A DNA stretch of 44,064 bases from NCBI GenBank assembly GCA_020849725.1, contig JADLAZ010000237.1, forward strand, positions 1 through 44,064, written 5' to 3'. The notes beneath the pieces were generated by a model. It saw only the letters and a program-made list of their open reading frames with translations. It made no database searches and had not been told where the DNA came from. Below, in pieces: positions 21,927 through 31,192 of the stretch (within the stretch, counting starts at the first letter, position 1; each line of letters starts with the position of its first letter). Source of the stretch: Chloroflexota bacterium (GTDB taxonomy: Bacteria > Chloroflexota > Chloroflexia > Thermomicrobiales > JADLAZ01). The position numbers and the translations under genes are program-made.

Positions 21927-24452
21927 TCAACTGCGCAGCACCGCGCCCAACTCCTTCTGCAGCCGCTGGGCGATGCGGCCGCGCGCCTTCTCGATCTCGA
22001 AGTCCGGCAGGTCGCGGTCGCGCGACTGGAGCGTGATCTCAAAGGCCAGGCTCTGCTTGCCATCCGGCACCGGCGGCCCCTGGTAGACGTCGAACAGGCG
22101 CACGCGCTGCACCAGATACGGTGCGGCGGCGACGATAGCAGTCTGGACGGCGGCGGCCGGCGTCGTCACGTCGACGACGACCGCCAGATCCTGCACGACC
22201 GCCTGGAAGCGGCTGAGTGGCACGACGCGGCGCGAAGCGGGCAGGGCCGCTCGCAGTGCATCCAGGTTGATCTCAGCCAGCGCCACCCGCTGCCCGTCCA
22301 GGTCCCAGTCGGCGGCCAGCGCCGGGTGCAGCTCGCCCAGCACACCGACAACGGCGTCGCCGACGACGAGCTCGGCCCGGCGGCCGGGGTGGAATATGTC
22401 CGGCCCGGCGGGCCGGTACTCGGCGACGATGCCGAACCGCTCGAGCAGTGCCTCGACGATGCCCTTGACATCGAAGAAGTCGACCGCCTCGGCCGGGGCG
22501 TGGCGCGAGCGCGGCGCGCGGCTGCCGGCCAGCCCCAGCGCCAGCGTCCGCCGCTCGACCGGCAGCGAGTCCGATCCGGTCGGCAGGTAGACGCTGGCGA
22601 CCTCGAACAGGCGCACCCGCTCGCGCCGGCGCAGGTTCGGGCCGAGCGTTGCCAGCATCGCCGGCAGCAGCGTCGGCCGCATTGTCCGGCTCTCCGGGCG
22701 CAGCGGATTGGCGATCTCCAGCAGCGGCTGGTCGGCCGGACGGTCGGGACTCCAGGCGTCGCCGCCGCGCAGCCGCGCCAGCTCATCCGGATTCGTCCAG
22801 GAGTAGCCGATTATCTCGGACAGCCCGGCTGCCACCAGCGTGTCGCGCACCGACTCCTCGAACAGCAGGCGCGCATCGCGCTTGACGCCCGGCAGCGCAC
22901 CGGTCGGCAGCGTATCCGGCAGCGTCTCGTAGCCGGCGACCCGTGCCACCTCCTCGACCAGATCGGCGGGGATGCGCGCGTCTGCCCGCCAGGATGGGAC
23001 CTGGATGTGCAGGACGCTTCTCTCACCCCCTGCCTCTCTCCCGCTGGGAGAGGGGGGAGCAGTTCCCTCTCCCGCTGGGAGAGGGGCAGGGTGAGGGCCT
23101 CCCTCCGCCACGCCGAAGCCGAGCCGCGTCAGCACGCCCGTGACGGTGGCCAGCGGATAGGTCACACCCAGCAGACGCTTGATCTCGCCGACCGGAAAAT
23201 CGATCGTCACCGGCTGCGGCGGCCGAGGATAGCTGTCCTGCACCCGCTCGATGCGCGCGCCGGGGCAGAGCTGGAGCATCAGCTCGGCGGCACGCCGGGC
23301 GGCCGACAGCGCCAGCTCCGGGTCCAGGCCGCGCTCGAAGCGGCTGCTAGCCTCGGTGCGCAGCCGCAGCAGCCGGCGCGTGCGTCGAACGCTCTTCATG
23401 TCGAAGTTGGCGCTCTCCAGCAACACGTCGGTCGTGTCGGCGGCGATCTCCGAGTCGACGCCGCCGATGACGCCGGCCAGCGCCACCGCTCGCTCGGCGT
23501 CGGCGATGACCAGCACCTGCTCGTCGAGCGTCCGCTGCTCGTGGTCGATCGACTCCAACACCTCGCCCGACCGGGCGCGACGGACGATGATGCGCCCGCC
23601 GCGCAGGTGGCGCAGGTCGAAAGCGTGCAGCGGCTGGCCGTACTCCAGCATGACATAGTTGGTGATATCGACGATGTTGTTGATCGACCGCAGTCCGAGC
23701 AGCCGCAACCGGTGCTGCAACCAGCGCGGCGACGGCTCGACCCGCACGCCGCGCACGATCGCGCCGATGTAGCGGCTGCACAGGTCGGGCGCGTCGATAG
23801 TGACGAGCGGCGCCGGGCCGGTGACGGCGCCCGTGGCCGACCAGCCGGCCGGGGCGGGAGTCGGCAAGCGCAGCGGCCGGTCGTAGAGCGCCGCCACTTC
23901 GCGGGCGACGCCGTGAACCGAGAAGCAGTGGACCAGGTTGGGCGTGATCTCCAACTCCAGCACCGCATCGCCCAGATAGTCGCGCGCCGGGCGGCCCAGC
24001 GGCGCGTCGGCCGGCAATTCGATGATGCCCTCATGCTCGTCGGAGAGGCCCAGCTCAGCCTCGGACATGACCATGCCTTCTGACGCGACCCCCCGGATTG
24101 TCGTCTTCTTCAGCGTTGCCAGTTTGCGCTCCGGGTCGTGGTTGTCGATGTAGCGCGTGCCCAGCCCGCCGTAGATGACCATCTGGCCGGCGCGCACGTT
24201 CGGTGCGCCGGTGACGACCGTCTGCTGGCGGCCGTCGCCCAACTCGACCGTCACCAGCCGCAACCGGTCGGCGTTCGGGTGCGGCGCGACGGCAGCGATG
24301 CGCGCCACCACCACCGTCTCTGGCGCCCAGTCGCGCCCGATCTCGTGGACGCTCTCGACCTCCAGCCCGGCCAGTGTCAGCCGGTGAGACAGCGCCTCGG
24401 CTGTCTCCGGCAGATCAACCAGCTCGCGCAGCCAGCTCAGCGGCACTTTCAT
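21927..24452 (-). CDS. pheT: Phenylalanyl-tRNA synthetase beta subunit
   Basis: An 841-residue subunit of the alpha2-beta2 synthetase that charges tRNA-Phe. Modules in order: the N-terminal strand and OB-fold tRNA-binding domain (about 39-150, HPNADRLRLVTVELG), B3/B4 editing domain (about 200-400), B5 domain (about 410-510), catalytic-like core (about 515-700) and C-terminal anticodon-binding FDX-ACB domain (about 745-841, LSRFQAVVQDLAVVVD). An insert of about 25 residues rich in Pro/Gly/Ser interrupts B5 at about residues 450-477, between LTRLGFGVAEGG and LHIQVPSWRAD, and is encoded by a palindromic repeat. It follows pheS by 48 bases. Confidence 0.97.
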   Translation of the reverse strand: MKVPLSWLRELVDLPETAEALSHRLTLAGLEVESVHEIGRDWAPETVVVARIAAVAPHPNADRLRLVTVELGDGRQQTVVTGAPNVRAGQMVIYGGLGTRYIDNHDPERKLATLKKTTIRGVASEGMVMSEAELGLSDEHEGIIELPADAPLGRPARDYLGDAVLELEITPNLVHCFSVHGVAREVAALYDRPLRLPTPAPAGWSATGAVTGPAPLVTIDAPDLCSRYIGAIVRGVRVEPSPRWLQHRLRLLGLRSINNIVDITNYVMLEYGQPLHAFDLRHLRGGRIIVRRARSGEVLESIDHEQRTLDEQVLVIADAERAVALAGVIGGVDSEIAADTTDVLLESANFDMKSVRRTRRLLRLRTEASSRFERGLDPELALSAARRAAELMLQLCPGARIERVQDSYPRPPQPVTIDFPVGEIKRLLGVTYPLATVTGVLTRLGFGVAEGGPHPAPLPAGEGTAPPSPSGREAGGERSVLHIQVPSWRADARIPADLVEEVARVAGYETLPDTLPTGALPGVKRDARLLFEESVRDTLVAAGLSEIIGYSWTNPDELARLRGGDAWSPDRPADQPLLEIANPLRPESRTMRPTLLPAMLATLGPNLRRRERVRLFEVASVYLPTGSDSLPVERRTLALGLAGSRAPRSRHAPAEAVDFFDVKGIVEALLERFGIVAEYRPAGPDIFHPGRRAELVVGDAVVGVLGELHPALAADWDLDGQRVALAEINLDALRAALPASRRVVPLSRFQAVVQDLAVVVDVTTPAAAVQTAIVAAAPYLVQRVRLFDVYQGPPVPDGKQSLAFEITLQSRDRDLPDFEIEKARGRIAQRLQKELGAVLRS
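23021..23095. repeat. Palindromic repeat inserted in frame within pheT
   Basis: Outer arms CTCACCCCCTGCC and GGCAGGGTGAG enclose two copies of the inner palindrome CTCTCCCGCTGGGAGAG (about 23036-23052 and 23068-23084). A related unit, CCCTCTCCCG...CGGGAGAGGG, lies at 34686-34711. This is the layout of paired REP-like or MITE-like elements. Here it adds codons without breaking the reading frame. Confidence 0.8.
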
Positions 24453-24500
24453 GGCAAGTTCCCCACGTTCTTCACTCTGTCCACACTGTCCACTGGCCCC

Positions 24501-25544
24501 CTACAGCCGTGGCCGTGCGAACTGCTCCAGAAACCGCACATCATTGGCGAAGAAGTGCCGGATGTCGTCGATGCCATACTTCAGGATCGTGATCCGCTCG
24601 ACGCCCATGCCGAAGGCGAAACCGGTGTAGCGCCGCGGGTCGTAGCCGACTCCCTCCAGCACGCTCGGATGGACCATGCCGGCGCCGAGGATCTCCAGCC
24701 AGCCGGTGTGTTTGCACAACCGGCAGCCGGCACCGCCACACAGCATGCAGTCGATGGCGAAGTCGACGCCCGGCTCGACGAACGGGAAGAAGTCGCAGCG
24801 GAAGCGCGTCTTGCGCTCGGACCCGAAGATCTGGCGGGCGAACTCGGTCAGCACGCCCTTCAGGTCGGACAGCGTCAGGCCGACGTCGACCGCCAGCCCC
24901 TCGATCTGGAAGAACATCGCCTCGTGGCTGGCGTCGATCGCCTCGTTGCGATAGCAGCGACCGGGCACGACGACGCGCACTGGCGGCTCAGTCGCTTGCA
25001 TCACCCGCGCCTGCATCGGCGAGGTGTGCGTGCGCAAGATGATCTCCTCGGTCGCGCCCTTGATGAAGAATGTATCCCACACGTCGCGGGCCGGGTGGTC
25101 TTTGGGGATGTTGAGCAGGTCGAAGTTGTACAGGCCCAACTCCACCTCTGGTCCCTCGACGCGCTGGAAACCCATCAGCGCGAAGACGTCGCAGATCTCG
25201 CGGATCATCGCCGTCACCGGGTGCAGCGCGCCGATCGGCGCCGACCGGCCGGGCAGGGTCACGTCGACCGCCTCGGCGGCCAGTGTCACCGTCAGCGCGG
25301 CGGCGCGCAGCGTGGCCGCGCGGGACTCGGCGGCGGCGGCCAGCGCCTCTTTGACCTCGTTAGCCAGCCGCCCGGCCGCCGGCCGCTCGGCTGCCGGCAG
25401 CGTTACCAGCCCGCGCAGCGCCTCCGTCAGCACCCCGCGCCGGCCGAGCCAGTCGCGCTGCCAGGCTTCCATCTGCTCGGTGCTGCCGACGCCATCCAGC
25501 GCCGCCAGCGCCGTGGCGTGGATGCGGTCCAGGTCGGTCTGCAT
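24501..25544 (-). CDS. pheS: Phenylalanyl-tRNA synthetase alpha subunit
   Basis: A 347-residue class II synthetase subunit. The N-terminal coiled-coil (about 1-90) is followed by the catalytic domain with motif 1 (ICDVFALMGFQRVEGPEVE), motif 2 (RVVVPGRCYRNEAIDASH) and motif 3 (FAFGMGVERITILKYGI). Two CxxC-like pairs (CMLCGGAGCRLC, near residues 268-279) suggest a zinc knuckle, seen in some bacterial PheS. ATG 25544 follows AGGAGG. It is regulated by the T-box leader upstream and co-transcribed with pheT. Confidence 0.97.
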   Translation of the reverse strand: MQTDLDRIHATALAALDGVGSTEQMEAWQRDWLGRRGVLTEALRGLVTLPAAERPAAGRLANEVKEALAAAAESRAATLRAAALTVTLAAEAVDVTLPGRSAPIGALHPVTAMIREICDVFALMGFQRVEGPEVELGLYNFDLLNIPKDHPARDVWDTFFIKGATEEIILRTHTSPMQARVMQATEPPVRVVVPGRCYRNEAIDASHEAMFFQIEGLAVDVGLTLSDLKGVLTEFARQIFGSERKTRFRCDFFPFVEPGVDFAIDCMLCGGAGCRLCKHTGWLEILGAGMVHPSVLEGVGYDPRRYTGFAFGMGVERITILKYGIDDIRHFFANDVRFLEQFARPRL

Positions 25545-25555
25545 GTGGTCCTCCT

Positions 25556-25675
25556 GGGGGTCGGGGGTCGGGGGTCGGGGGTCGGAGTGGACGGAGTGGA
25601 CGGAGTGGACGACGCAATCAAGAGCACCGGTTCCAGTGCGTCCACTTTGTCCACCTCGTCCACATCCAACCTCCG
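25556..25675. repeat. Short tandem repeats between the T-box terminator and pheS
   Basis: On the plus strand four GGGGGTC heptamers (about 25557-25586) run into three GGAGTGGAC nonamers (about 25586-25612). Looser GTCCAC units follow at about 25639-25665. Two more GTCCAC units lie in the pheS-pheT spacer (about 24479-24493). These occupy the transcribed leader after the attenuator. Confidence 0.75.
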
Positions 25676-25690
25676 GCCCCGATCCCCACG

Positions 25691-25726
25691 AAAAAAGCCG
25701 CCTCTCGCTCAGGGGCGAGGTGCGGC
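25691..25726 (-). terminator. T-box attenuator terminator
   Basis: On the minus strand GCCGCACCTCGC pairs imperfectly with GCGAGAGGCGGC and is followed by TTTTTT (25696-25691). Confidence 0.88.
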
Positions 25727-25970
25727 CACGCGGTACCACCCTGATTGGCCGGCCGAAGGGCCGGTCATCTCGTGCCAGCCGGGCGAACGACAGGTTCGCT
25801 GGGCTGGCGCTCCGGTAACGGGGAGCCGGTCGGGGCTGACTACGCAGGCGGCCAACGCCGCCGTTCACCAGCCGGCTCGGGAGTGAACTTCACCACGTTG
25901 CGACCGGGCGGGCTTGCAGTCGGTGGCCCACCCTCTCTGGCGGCGCTGGCGCGGCTACTCTCTCCGTCAT
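25691..25970 (-). promoter_or_regulatory. Phe T-box leader controlling pheST
   Basis: On the minus strand the leader shows GAGAGTAG near its 5' end (stem I base), a UUC specifier (25887-25885) in GUGAAGUUCAC, and the T-box sequence GGGTGGTACCGCG (about 25741-25729) that pairs with the tRNA acceptor end. An intrinsic terminator follows. Uncharged tRNA-Phe would stabilise the antiterminator and allow pheST transcription. The UUC specifier matches the downstream genes. Confidence 0.9.
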
Positions 25971-26000
25971 CGCCGTGACGATCTTCGCTTGTTGCCGGTC

Positions 26001-26029
26001 AGTCTACCGGCTGCGGCGGCGCATGGCAA
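26001..26029 (-). promoter_or_regulatory. Promoter of the T-box-pheST transcript
   Basis: TTGCCA (26029-26024), a 17-base spacer and TAGACT (26006-26001) on the minus strand. RNA would start near 25994, some 25 bases before stem I. Confidence 0.55.
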
Positions 26030-26178
26030 CTGCGCACGGCGGCGGCGCGCGGCGCGGTCGCCGACCCCTGTACTGTCAGGCTCGGACTGGATACAATCCG
26101 AAAGAAGATCATGGATCATCACGAAGAGCATGTGCGCCATGGCCGATGATGATTGTGGCGCTCCCTTATGGAGGCGCC

Positions 26179-29070
26179 ATGCCCCCGCCGACCGCGACTA
26201 TCGAGGGCGACACGCTGACGCTGCCGGCCGAGGGCGCGGGACCGGCGACGTTGACCGTGGACACGCTGGCCTGGCGGGCCTGGCTGGCTGATGCCAAGGC
26301 GTTCGCTTACCGCGGGCCGGAAGGCCACTTCACCGCCCGCAAGGAGCGCGCCGGCCACGGTCGCGGTGGCCACTACTGGAAAGCCTACCGGCGACGTGAC
26401 GGCCGGCTGCGCCGCGTCTACCTGGGTCAGGACGCTGACCTCACGCTCGACCGGCTGCGGGCGGCAGCGGCGGCGCTCGCGGCGGCGCCCACGACGGGCG
26501 GCATCGCCGGCACGGCGCGTGCTGGCGACCCGGCCACGCCGATGATCGCGCCCGCCAGCGCCGGGCCATGGGCGATGCCGCGCGTGGCGCCGGCCGGCAG
26601 CGCGCTGCCGGCGTCGGTGACGTCGTTCATCGGACGGGCGGCGCTGGTTGAGCTGCTGCGCGCACGCCTGCCGCGCGACGACGTGCGCCTGCTCGTCCTG
26701 ATCGGTCCGGGCGGTGTCGGCAAGACGCGTCTGGCGCTGCAGGTGGCGCTGGCGCTACGCGACGCCTTTGCCCAGGGAACGGCATTCGTGTCGCTGGCGC
26801 CGCTCGTCGACCCGGCGCTGGTACCGGCAGCGATCGCCCAGGCGCTGGGCGTGCCGGAGGTCGCTGGCCACTCGGTCGAGGCGCGGTTGACCGAGGCGCT
26901 GCGCAGCCAGGACCTGCTGCTGGTACTGGACAACTTCGAGCAGGTTGCGGCGGCGGCGCCACTGCTGGCCGACCTGCTGGCGGCGGCGCCACGGCTGACG
27001 GTGCTGGTCACCAGCCGGGCGGTGCTGAACCTCTCCGGCGAGCATGACCTGCCGGTGCCGCCGCTGGCGCTGCCGGAGGCACATGGCGGGGTCACGGCGG
27101 CGCAGGCGCTGCAGGCCGAGGCGGTGCAGCTCTTCGTCGCCCGCGCGGAGGCCGCCCGCCCCGATTTCATGCTGACCGATCAGACCGCGCCAGCGGTCGT
27201 CGAGATCTGCCGTCGGCTCGATGGCCTGCCGCTGGCGATCGAACTGGCGGCGGCACGACTGCGGTCACTGCCGGTGGCGGCGCTGCTGGCGCGGCTGGAG
27301 CGCCGGCTGCCGTTGCTGGTCGACGGGCCGCGCGACGCGCCGACGCGCCAGCAGACGCTGCGGGATACGATTGCCTGGAGCTATGATCTCCTCGACCCAG
27401 ACGTGCAGGACCTCTTCCGCCGTCTGGCCGTCTTCCGCGGCGCGACGCTCGAGACCATCGCAGCCGTCTGCTGCGCCGCCGCCGACGGACCGGGCATGGC
27501 CTCCATCGCGCTGCCGCCGATCACCCGAGATGCGTTCGACGGCGTCACGGCGCTGGTTGAGCAGAGCCTGCTGCGCTACGAGGAGACCGTTGATGGCCAG
27601 CCCTGGTACGTCATGCTGGAGACGGTGCGCGAGTTCGCGCTGGAGCGACTGGCGGAGAGCGGCGCGGGCGATGTCATCCGGCGCCGTCAGGTGTTGGCCT
27701 GCCTGCGGCTGACCGAGCACGAGCATCAGAACGTTGGGCCAGAGCAGGGCAACCTGCTGCGCCGTCTGGACCAGGAGCATGACAACCTGCGCGCGGTGCT
27801 GGATTGGTGCGCGGCGCATGGCTATGCCGACCCTGCGTTTCGGTTGGCGGAGCGCCTCTGGTGGTTCTGGCTGGTGCGTGGTCACGTGGCCGAGGGTCGG
27901 CAACGCCTGACGGAACTCTGTCGGCGTTTCCCTGTTCAGCGCCTGCCGGAGCGCCTCCAGTCATCCTACGCGACCGCCGTGCGCGCGGCCGGAATCCTGG
28001 CGGCCGCGCAGGGCGACCACGAGGCGGCGCGCGTCCTACAGGAGGAGGGCCTGACGGTTCGCCGACAACTAGGCGACCCGCACGGTATCTTTGCCGCGCT
28101 GGATGGCCTGGGCATGATTGCCAGTATCCGCGGCGATCACCTGGTCGCGCGCCGTTACCTGGAGGAGGCGCTGGCATTGGGGCGCACGCTGGACAGTCCG
28201 CGCCTCCTGGGTTGGTGCCAGTTCAACCTGGGTGGCGTGGCGCACGCCCAGGGCGACCTGGTCGCGGCGCGCGCTCTGCTGGCAGAGGCGGCGTCGATCG
28301 CGTCGACGCTGGCGGAGCCGGATACCCTGGACTCGGCAACGCTCTACTCCCTGGCGATCGTCGCAAGCGACCAGGGCGACTATGGTGAGGCCCGGCGCTT
28401 GGCGCTCCAGTCGCTGACGCTCTATCGGCAGAGTGGCAACCGCCGTCACGAGGCGCTGGCACTGGCGCGCTACAGCATCATTGTCGCGGCGCAGGGGGAT
28501 GTGCGGGCTGCCGCCGACGCGCTGGATGCGAGCCTGGCGATTCAGCAGGAACTTGGCGATCGCGCTGGCATTGCCTTCGTCCTCGAGCGCTACGCTGGGC
28601 TGGCCGCGCGTCAGTCACAGCCAGCCCTGGCGCTCCGGTTGGCGGCCGGCGCCACGGCCCTGCGCGAGCGGATCGCGACACCGCTCACACCGGATGGCCA
28701 GGCTCGCCTCGACGCGGACCTCCGCCTGGCCCACCAGGCACTCGGCGCACGAGCGGCAACTGACTGGTCGATTGGCCGGATGACGCCATTGGAGGAGCTG
28801 ATTGCCCTGACACGCACGCTCAGCGCGCCAGCCGCGGCAGGCGCTGATGCTCGATCGGCACAGCTGACTCAGCGCGAGCAAGAGGTGGCCGCCCTGATCG
28901 CGCGTGGCTACCGGAACCGTGACATCGCGGCCGCGCTGTTCATCACCGAGGGCACGGTCGCCAACCACGTCGTGCATATCCTGAGCAAGCTCGGGTACAC
29001 ATCGCGCACCCAGATCGGGATCTGGGTTGCCGACAAACAGCGCCCGTCGGCACACGCCGGCTCAACCTGA
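26179..29070 (+). CDS. Large ATPase-TPR regulator with LuxR-type HTH
   Basis: A 963-residue regulator. Residues about 1-100 carry a small basic domain (FTARKERAGHGRGG, HYWKAYRRRDGRL, RVYLGQDADLTLDRL). The NB-ARC/AAA-like ATPase has P-loop GPGGVGKT (176-183), Walker B LLLVLDNFEQV and GLPLAIELAAARL (about 345). TPR-like helices (about 560-860) follow. A LuxR/GerE HTH closes the protein (about 896-950, LTQREQEVAALIARGYRNRDIAAAL then ITEGTVANHV). Such proteins are thought to bind an inducer through the TPR-ATPase part and activate transcription. ATG 26179 follows GGAGG and matches the N-terminus common in this group. A 14-base gap leads to a DUF4242 gene. Confidence 0.92.
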   Translation: MPPPTATIEGDTLTLPAEGAGPATLTVDTLAWRAWLADAKAFAYRGPEGHFTARKERAGHGRGGHYWKAYRRRDGRLRRVYLGQDADLTLDRLRAAAAALAAAPTTGGIAGTARAGDPATPMIAPASAGPWAMPRVAPAGSALPASVTSFIGRAALVELLRARLPRDDVRLLVLIGPGGVGKTRLALQVALALRDAFAQGTAFVSLAPLVDPALVPAAIAQALGVPEVAGHSVEARLTEALRSQDLLLVLDNFEQVAAAAPLLADLLAAAPRLTVLVTSRAVLNLSGEHDLPVPPLALPEAHGGVTAAQALQAEAVQLFVARAEAARPDFMLTDQTAPAVVEICRRLDGLPLAIELAAARLRSLPVAALLARLERRLPLLVDGPRDAPTRQQTLRDTIAWSYDLLDPDVQDLFRRLAVFRGATLETIAAVCCAAADGPGMASIALPPITRDAFDGVTALVEQSLLRYEETVDGQPWYVMLETVREFALERLAESGAGDVIRRRQVLACLRLTEHEHQNVGPEQGNLLRRLDQEHDNLRAVLDWCAAHGYADPAFRLAERLWWFWLVRGHVAEGRQRLTELCRRFPVQRLPERLQSSYATAVRAAGILAAAQGDHEAARVLQEEGLTVRRQLGDPHGIFAALDGLGMIASIRGDHLVARRYLEEALALGRTLDSPRLLGWCQFNLGGVAHAQGDLVAARALLAEAASIASTLAEPDTLDSATLYSLAIVASDQGDYGEARRLALQSLTLYRQSGNRRHEALALARYSIIVAAQGDVRAAADALDASLAIQQELGDRAGIAFVLERYAGLAARQSQPALALRLAAGATALRERIATPLTPDGQARLDADLRLAHQALGARAATDWSIGRMTPLEELIALTRTLSAPAAAGADARSAQLTQREQEVAALIARGYRNRDIAAALFITEGTVANHVVHILSKLGYTSRTQIGIWVADKQRPSAHAGST

Positions 29071-29084
29071 CAGGAGGCGCCAGC

Positions 29085-29339
29085 ATGCCTCGCTTTCTCG
29101 ATGTGCATCATCATTTTACACCGGGTCTGTCGCCGGAGCAGATCGCGGCCGCCCACCAGCGTGATCTGGCCGTCCAGGCCAAGTACGGCGTCCGGTTCCT
29201 GAAGTACTGGTATGACCCGGCCACCGGCAAGGTGTTCTGCCTGTCGGAGGCGCCGAACCGCGAGGCGGTCCTCGCCGTCCATCAGGAGGCGCACGGCGAT
29301 ACCGCCGATGAGATCTTCGAGGTCTTCGAAGGCGAGTAG
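29085..29339 (+). CDS. DUF4242 (SCO4226-like) protein
   Basis: An 84-residue protein opening MPRFLDVHHHF and containing VRFLKYWYDPATGKVFCLSEAP and VLAVHQEAHGDTADEIFEV, the pattern of the DUF4242 family. A Streptomyces member, SCO4226, binds nickel through His residues. Here H8, H9, H10 and later His residues could do so, but this is untested. AGGAGG precedes the ATG. It is almost certainly co-transcribed with the LuxR-type regulator and may be its sensor partner or effector. Confidence 0.85.
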   Translation: MPRFLDVHHHFTPGLSPEQIAAAHQRDLAVQAKYGVRFLKYWYDPATGKVFCLSEAPNREAVLAVHQEAHGDTADEIFEVFEGE

Positions 29340-29909
29340 GCCGGCACGCTGCCCACACCGCTCGCGTCCATGTTCGGGAACTCCGCGGCCGAAGCGGAGC
29401 CTGGATGCCAGCCTGCGCCGACATGTCGGTGGCGAGGCAGCGTCCGTCCCCGGCGCGCGCCGCGTTCCAGGCCGATGGCCGAGCGCGACCGCCGCCGAGC
29501 CGGCGGTGGGTGGGCAAGTTCCCGACCACGCGCGCCGGCACGCGCCGAAATGTGCATCGACCATCTACCGTTTCGTGGATGTGGCGACAGGACGCGCCTG
29601 CTACCCTGGCAACAGGTGGTCCTGACCAGGCAACAACGCCGGCCGATCGGCTGACCCGATCAGTCGGCGGCTGGTTCGGCCCCGACCCCGCCGGTGGCGC
29701 CCCGCCACCGGCGGCGGTGTGGGAGGTGTGAGACTCGCTTGAGACACACGTGGGCCAGCGCGTCTTCTGCTCGATGAGCCCGGTTCCTATGCTCACTACA
29801 CGCGAGCGCTGTCTTTGACCATGTGCATCGCGTGATGGTAGCGGCTGGCAGACCGTGCCGCGCCGTGTGGCGCCGGCAGTGACCGATCACCCGCCAAGGA
29901 GGAGGCCCC
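29340..29909. other. 570-base intergenic region with several hairpins
   Basis: No convincing gene in six frames. It holds CTCCGC/GCGGAG (29381-29386/29394-29399), then GCCTGGATGCCAGCCTGCGC, which resembles a degenerate REP-type unit. A perfect GCCGGTGGC/GCCACCGGC hairpin (29690-29698/29704-29712) could end the upstream operon. The last 150 bases are less GC-rich and probably contain the promoter of the acyl-CoA-dehydrogenase-like gene, though no clean -35/-10 pair is seen. Confidence 0.6.
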
Positions 29910-31100
29910 ATGAGCGCCCCGGCAATCACCGACCGTGCCCCGGTTCTATCCGACGAGATGCTGGCGCGCTTCCACCAGCGCGCACCGGTCTACGACCGCG
30001 AGAATCACTTCTTCTTTGAGGACTTCGAGGAACTGAAGCAGGCCGGCTACCTGACGATGAACGTGCCCAGCGAGTTGGGCGGGCGTGGCTACCTGCTGAA
30101 CGACACCATGAAGGAGCAGCGCCGGCTGGCCTACTACGCGCCAGCGACGGCGGTCGCGATCAACATGCACCTCTACTGGGTCGGGGTCGCGGCAGAGCTG
30201 TGGCGCGCCGGCGACACGTCGCTGGAGTGGATGCTGCGTGGCGCGGTCAATGGCGAGGTCTACGCCGCCGGCCATGCCGAGGGCGGCAACGACGTGCCGG
30301 CCCTGCTCTCGACTTGCCGCGCCGAGCGAGTCGACGGTGGCTACCGCTTCTACGGCCGCAAGTCGTTCGGCAGCCTGACGCCGGTCTGGACCTACCTTGG
30401 CCTGCACGGCATGGACACCAGCGATCCGACGGCCCCGAAGATCATCCACGCCTTCATGCCGCGCTCGGCCAGCGGCTTCACCATCCAGGAGACCTGGGAC
30501 ACGCTGGGCATGCGCGCCACCCGCAGCGACGACACGATCCTCGACGGCGCGTTCGTCGCCGACAAGCACATCGGGCGCGTCGTACCAGCCGGTGGCGCGG
30601 GCGTCGACCTGTTCGTGCTGTCGATCTTCGCCTGGGGGCTGATCGGGTTCGGCAACGTCTATTACGGCATCGCCCGGCGAGCGCTCGACCTGACGCTGGC
30701 CAACGTCAAGACCAAGACGTCGCTGGCGATCACACGCACGATGGCCTACCACCCGGGCGTTCAGTACGGCGTCGCCGACATGGTGCTCAACCTGGAGGCG
30801 ATCGAGCCGCAACTCGACCGCACCGCCGACGAGTGGTCGCGCGGCGTCGACCACGGCGCGAACTGGGTGATCAAGATCGTCGGCACCAAGTTCAACGCTG
30901 TCGAAGGCGCCTGGCGCGTCGTCGACACTGCCTTTGACCTGGGCGGCGGCTTCGGCATCTTCAAGCGCAACGAGTTGGAGCGGCTCTTCCGCGATGCGCG
31001 CCTCGGCCGCATCCACCCCGCTAACAGCGCGCTGACGCGCGAGTTCGTCGCCAAGACGGCACTCGGCATCAGCCCGGACGAGTCACCGCGCTGGGGCTAG
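29910..31100 (+). CDS. Acyl-CoA-dehydrogenase-fold flavoprotein (possible monooxygenase)
   Basis: A 396-residue acyl-CoA dehydrogenase-like protein. The alpha-beta-alpha layout is clear: YLTMNVPSELGGRGY near residue 50, a middle beta-domain with YGRKSFGS and DTLGMRATRSDD, and a helical C-terminus with GGGFGIFKRNELERLFRDARLG. Where many dehydrogenases have the IYEGT block next to the catalytic Glu, this protein has RIHPANSALTRE, so that residue is absent. The neighbouring flavin reductase gene suggests a two-component group D flavin monooxygenase instead. AAGGAGGAGG before the ATG is a strong SD. Confidence 0.85.
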   Translation: MSAPAITDRAPVLSDEMLARFHQRAPVYDRENHFFFEDFEELKQAGYLTMNVPSELGGRGYLLNDTMKEQRRLAYYAPATAVAINMHLYWVGVAAELWRAGDTSLEWMLRGAVNGEVYAAGHAEGGNDVPALLSTCRAERVDGGYRFYGRKSFGSLTPVWTYLGLHGMDTSDPTAPKIIHAFMPRSASGFTIQETWDTLGMRATRSDDTILDGAFVADKHIGRVVPAGGAGVDLFVLSIFAWGLIGFGNVYYGIARRALDLTLANVKTKTSLAITRTMAYHPGVQYGVADMVLNLEAIEPQLDRTADEWSRGVDHGANWVIKIVGTKFNAVEGAWRVVDTAFDLGGGFGIFKRNELERLFRDARLGRIHPANSALTREFVAKTALGISPDESPRWG

Positions 31101-31192
31101 CCGCGAGGGGATGGGTGGGCTGGGGCGAGGGTGTCTTCGTCCCCAATCCCCGGCATCACTATCTCGCACACATTGACACCCAGGGAGCCACG

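Noticed and set aside
22326..24083. Long open frame antisense to pheT, and similar long antisense frames opposite pheS (24138-25886), metH (5440-6291) and the 39.8-41.3 kb genes
   Set aside because: They mirror the codon structure of well-identified genes in GC-rich DNA, have no SD-supported starts, and their translations are Arg/Gln/Ala-rich without any recognisable domain.
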